Positions 62,867 through 64,000 of a stretch of DNA of 64,000 bases are shown in pieces (position 1 is the first letter of the stretch; every line of letters begins with the position of its first letter). A program made the translations under genes and the position numbers. Source of the stretch: Oscillospiraceae bacterium. GTDB lineage: Bacteria > Bacillota_A > Clostridia > Oscillospirales > Ruminococcaceae. The notes under the pieces are model-generated. The model saw only the letters and a list, made by a program, of their open reading frames with translations. It was not told the DNA's origin and searched no databases. The stretch lies in NCBI GenBank assembly GCA_017523995.1, contig JAFWUX010000123.1, positions 26,971-90,970 on the forward strand, read 5' to 3'.

Positions 62867-64000
62867 ATGAAACCGACTGATGTATTCGGAAGCCTTGTGT
62901 TCAATGATGCCGTGATGCAGGAGCGCCTGCCGAAAGCGGTCTATAAATCCCTGCATGAGACCATTGCAAACGGCAAAGACCTCGATCCGACTGTTGCGGA
63001 TGTGGTCGCAAGCGCAATGCGTGAATGGGCTGTGGAGAACGGCGCAACGCATTACACGCACTGGTTCCAGCCGATGACCGGCATCACCGCAGAGAAGCAT
63101 GACTCCTTCCTCTCTCCGGACGGCAACGGCGGCGCGATCCTCGAATTCTCCGGCAAGGAGCTCATCAAGGGCGAACCGGATGCATCCTCGTTTCCGTCGG
63201 GCGGTCTGCGCGCAACCTTTGAGGCACGCGGATATACCGCATGGGACCCGACATCCTACGCATTCATCAAGGAGAACAGCCTGTGCATCCCGACCGCATT
63301 CTACTCCTACAGCGGCGAGGCACTCGATAAGAAAACACCGCTGCTGCGTTCGATGGAGGCAGTCAGCGAGCAGGCAGTCAAGGTGCTGCATCTGCTGGGC
63401 TTTGACGATGTACAGCGCGTCAGCGGAACGGTCGGTCCGGAGCAGGAATATTTCCTCATCGACCGCGAAATGGCAAAGCAGCGCAAGGATATCATCTTCA
63501 CCGGCAGAACGCTGTTCGGTGCAAAGGCGCCGAAGGGTCAGGAGATGGAGGATCACTATTTCGGCGTGATCCGTCCGCGCGTGCAGGCATTCATGAAGGA
63601 GCTGAACGAAGAACTCTGGAAGCTCGGCATCTACGCGAAAACCGAGCATAATGAGGTCGCGCCCGCACAGCATGAGCTTGCACCTGTCTACACAACCATG
63701 AACCTCGCCTGCGACCACAATCAGCTTACAATGGAGATCATGAAGAAGGTCGCGGAACGCCACGGTCTGATGTGCCTGCTGCACGAAAAGCCGTTTGCAG
63801 GCGTCAACGGCAGCGGCAAGCACAATAACTGGTCGCTCTCGACCGATACCGGCATCAACCTCTTTGCGCCGGGCAAAACGCCGGAGCGCAAGAGACTGTT
63901 CCTGCTGATGGTCGCGGCGGTCGTCGCAGCCGTCGATGAGCATCAGGATCTGCTGAGAATGTCGGTCGCATCCGCCGGAAACGATCACCGTCTCGGCGCA
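62867..64000 (+). CDS. glnN: Glutamine synthetase, type III (3' end outside window)
   Basis: 378 codons present, starting ATG 62867 after GAAAGGATG; the frame is still open at 64000, and family members are about 700 residues, so roughly half is seen. Type III signatures: [20 protein letters not shown] at the N-terminus, [49 protein letters not shown] (metal site), [19 protein letters not shown] and [17 protein letters not shown] dodecamer unrelated in length to type I. Its promoter and attenuator lie directly upstream, after the ANTAR gene. Confidence 0.96.
   Translation, partial: MKPTDVFGSLVFNDAVMQERLPKAVYKSLHETIANGKDLDPTVADVVASAMREWAVENGATHYTHWFQPMTGITAEKHDSFLSPDGNGGAILEFSGKELIKGEPDASSFPSGGLRATFEARGYTAWDPTSYAFIKENSLCIPTAFYSYSGEALDKKTPLLRSMEAVSEQAVKVLHLLGFDDVQRVSGTVGPEQEYFLIDREMAKQRKDIIFTGRTLFGAKAPKGQEMEDHYFGVIRPRVQAFMKELNEELWKLGIYAKTEHNEVAPAQHELAPVYTTMNLACDHNQLTMEIMKKVAERHGLMCLLHEKPFAGVNGSGKHNNWSLSTDTGINLFAPGKTPERKRLFLLMVAAVVAAVDEHQDLLRMSVASAGNDHRLGA

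Overview
The window reads as chromosomal DNA from a GC-rich, low-motility-type anaerobic Firmicute of the Ruminococcus / Oscillospiraceae kind. The grounds are: three dockerin-bearing secreted proteins including a GH5 cellulase with a Thr-rich linker, a GH105 pectin-disaccharide uptake operon, the [FeFe]-hydrogenase maturase HydF, a type III glutamine synthetase, ferredoxin-type split glutamate synthase, and uniform sigma-A promoters of the form TTGACA-N12-TGTGC-TATAAT. The assignment to genus is inference.

Layout. 1-6.8 kb: end of a sigma factor with a Thr-rich membrane partner and a dockerin protein; TraX-family membrane protein; a second ECF sigma/anti-sigma pair; a protein with an internal dockerin. 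7-11.6 kb: CorC-type transporter, then a small phage-derived tail/lysin cluster. 11.8-15.1 kb: four-gene sortase operon with two paralogous substrates carrying an unusual VPVLG sorting signal. 15.4-20.2 kb: a divergent type IIA topoisomerase pair split by a four-helix-bundle (S23-like) gene lying inside an inverted-repeat cassette, an empty copy of which sits upstream. 20.2-24.6 kb: acetyltransferase, small proteins, lone fumarase alpha subunit, YbjN protein, nitroreductase. 25 kb: tRNA-Tyr and tRNA-Thr. 25.4-27.6 kb: lipoprotein and a two-gene membrane operon. 27.8-37.1 kb: class A PBP, membrane-fused spermidine-synthase-like protein, two DUF3592-like proteins, GNAT, RNA methyltransferase, lysA, pseudouridine synthase. 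37.1-41.3 kb: ABC importer plus GH105. 41.7-48.6 kb: complete F1Fo ATP synthase operon with a two-carboxylate, Na+-type c subunit. 48.6-51.1 kb: membrane protein and cellulase. 51.2-52.4 kb: hydF. 52.5-64 kb: a glutamine/glutamate block: five-gene split glutamate synthase, pyrG, purF, glnA, an ANTAR RNA-binding regulator and glnN (runs off the end).

How it works together. The last 11.5 kb makes glutamate and glutamine and spends glutamine in CTP and purine synthesis. The ANTAR protein encoded between the two glutamine synthetases has at least two obvious candidate RNA targets: leaders of the glutamate synthase operon and of glnN each hold a hairpin with an A1/G4 hexaloop that is mutually exclusive with an intrinsic terminator. 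This is the most developed regulatory story in the window. Composite intergenic repeats (nested small hairpins plus a terminator-like stem, including a 114-bp perfect inverted pair) sit at gene 3' ends throughout the first 27 kb.

Limits: all identifications are from reading sequence and recalled family signatures; no searches were run. Several hypothetical proteins remain unnamed.
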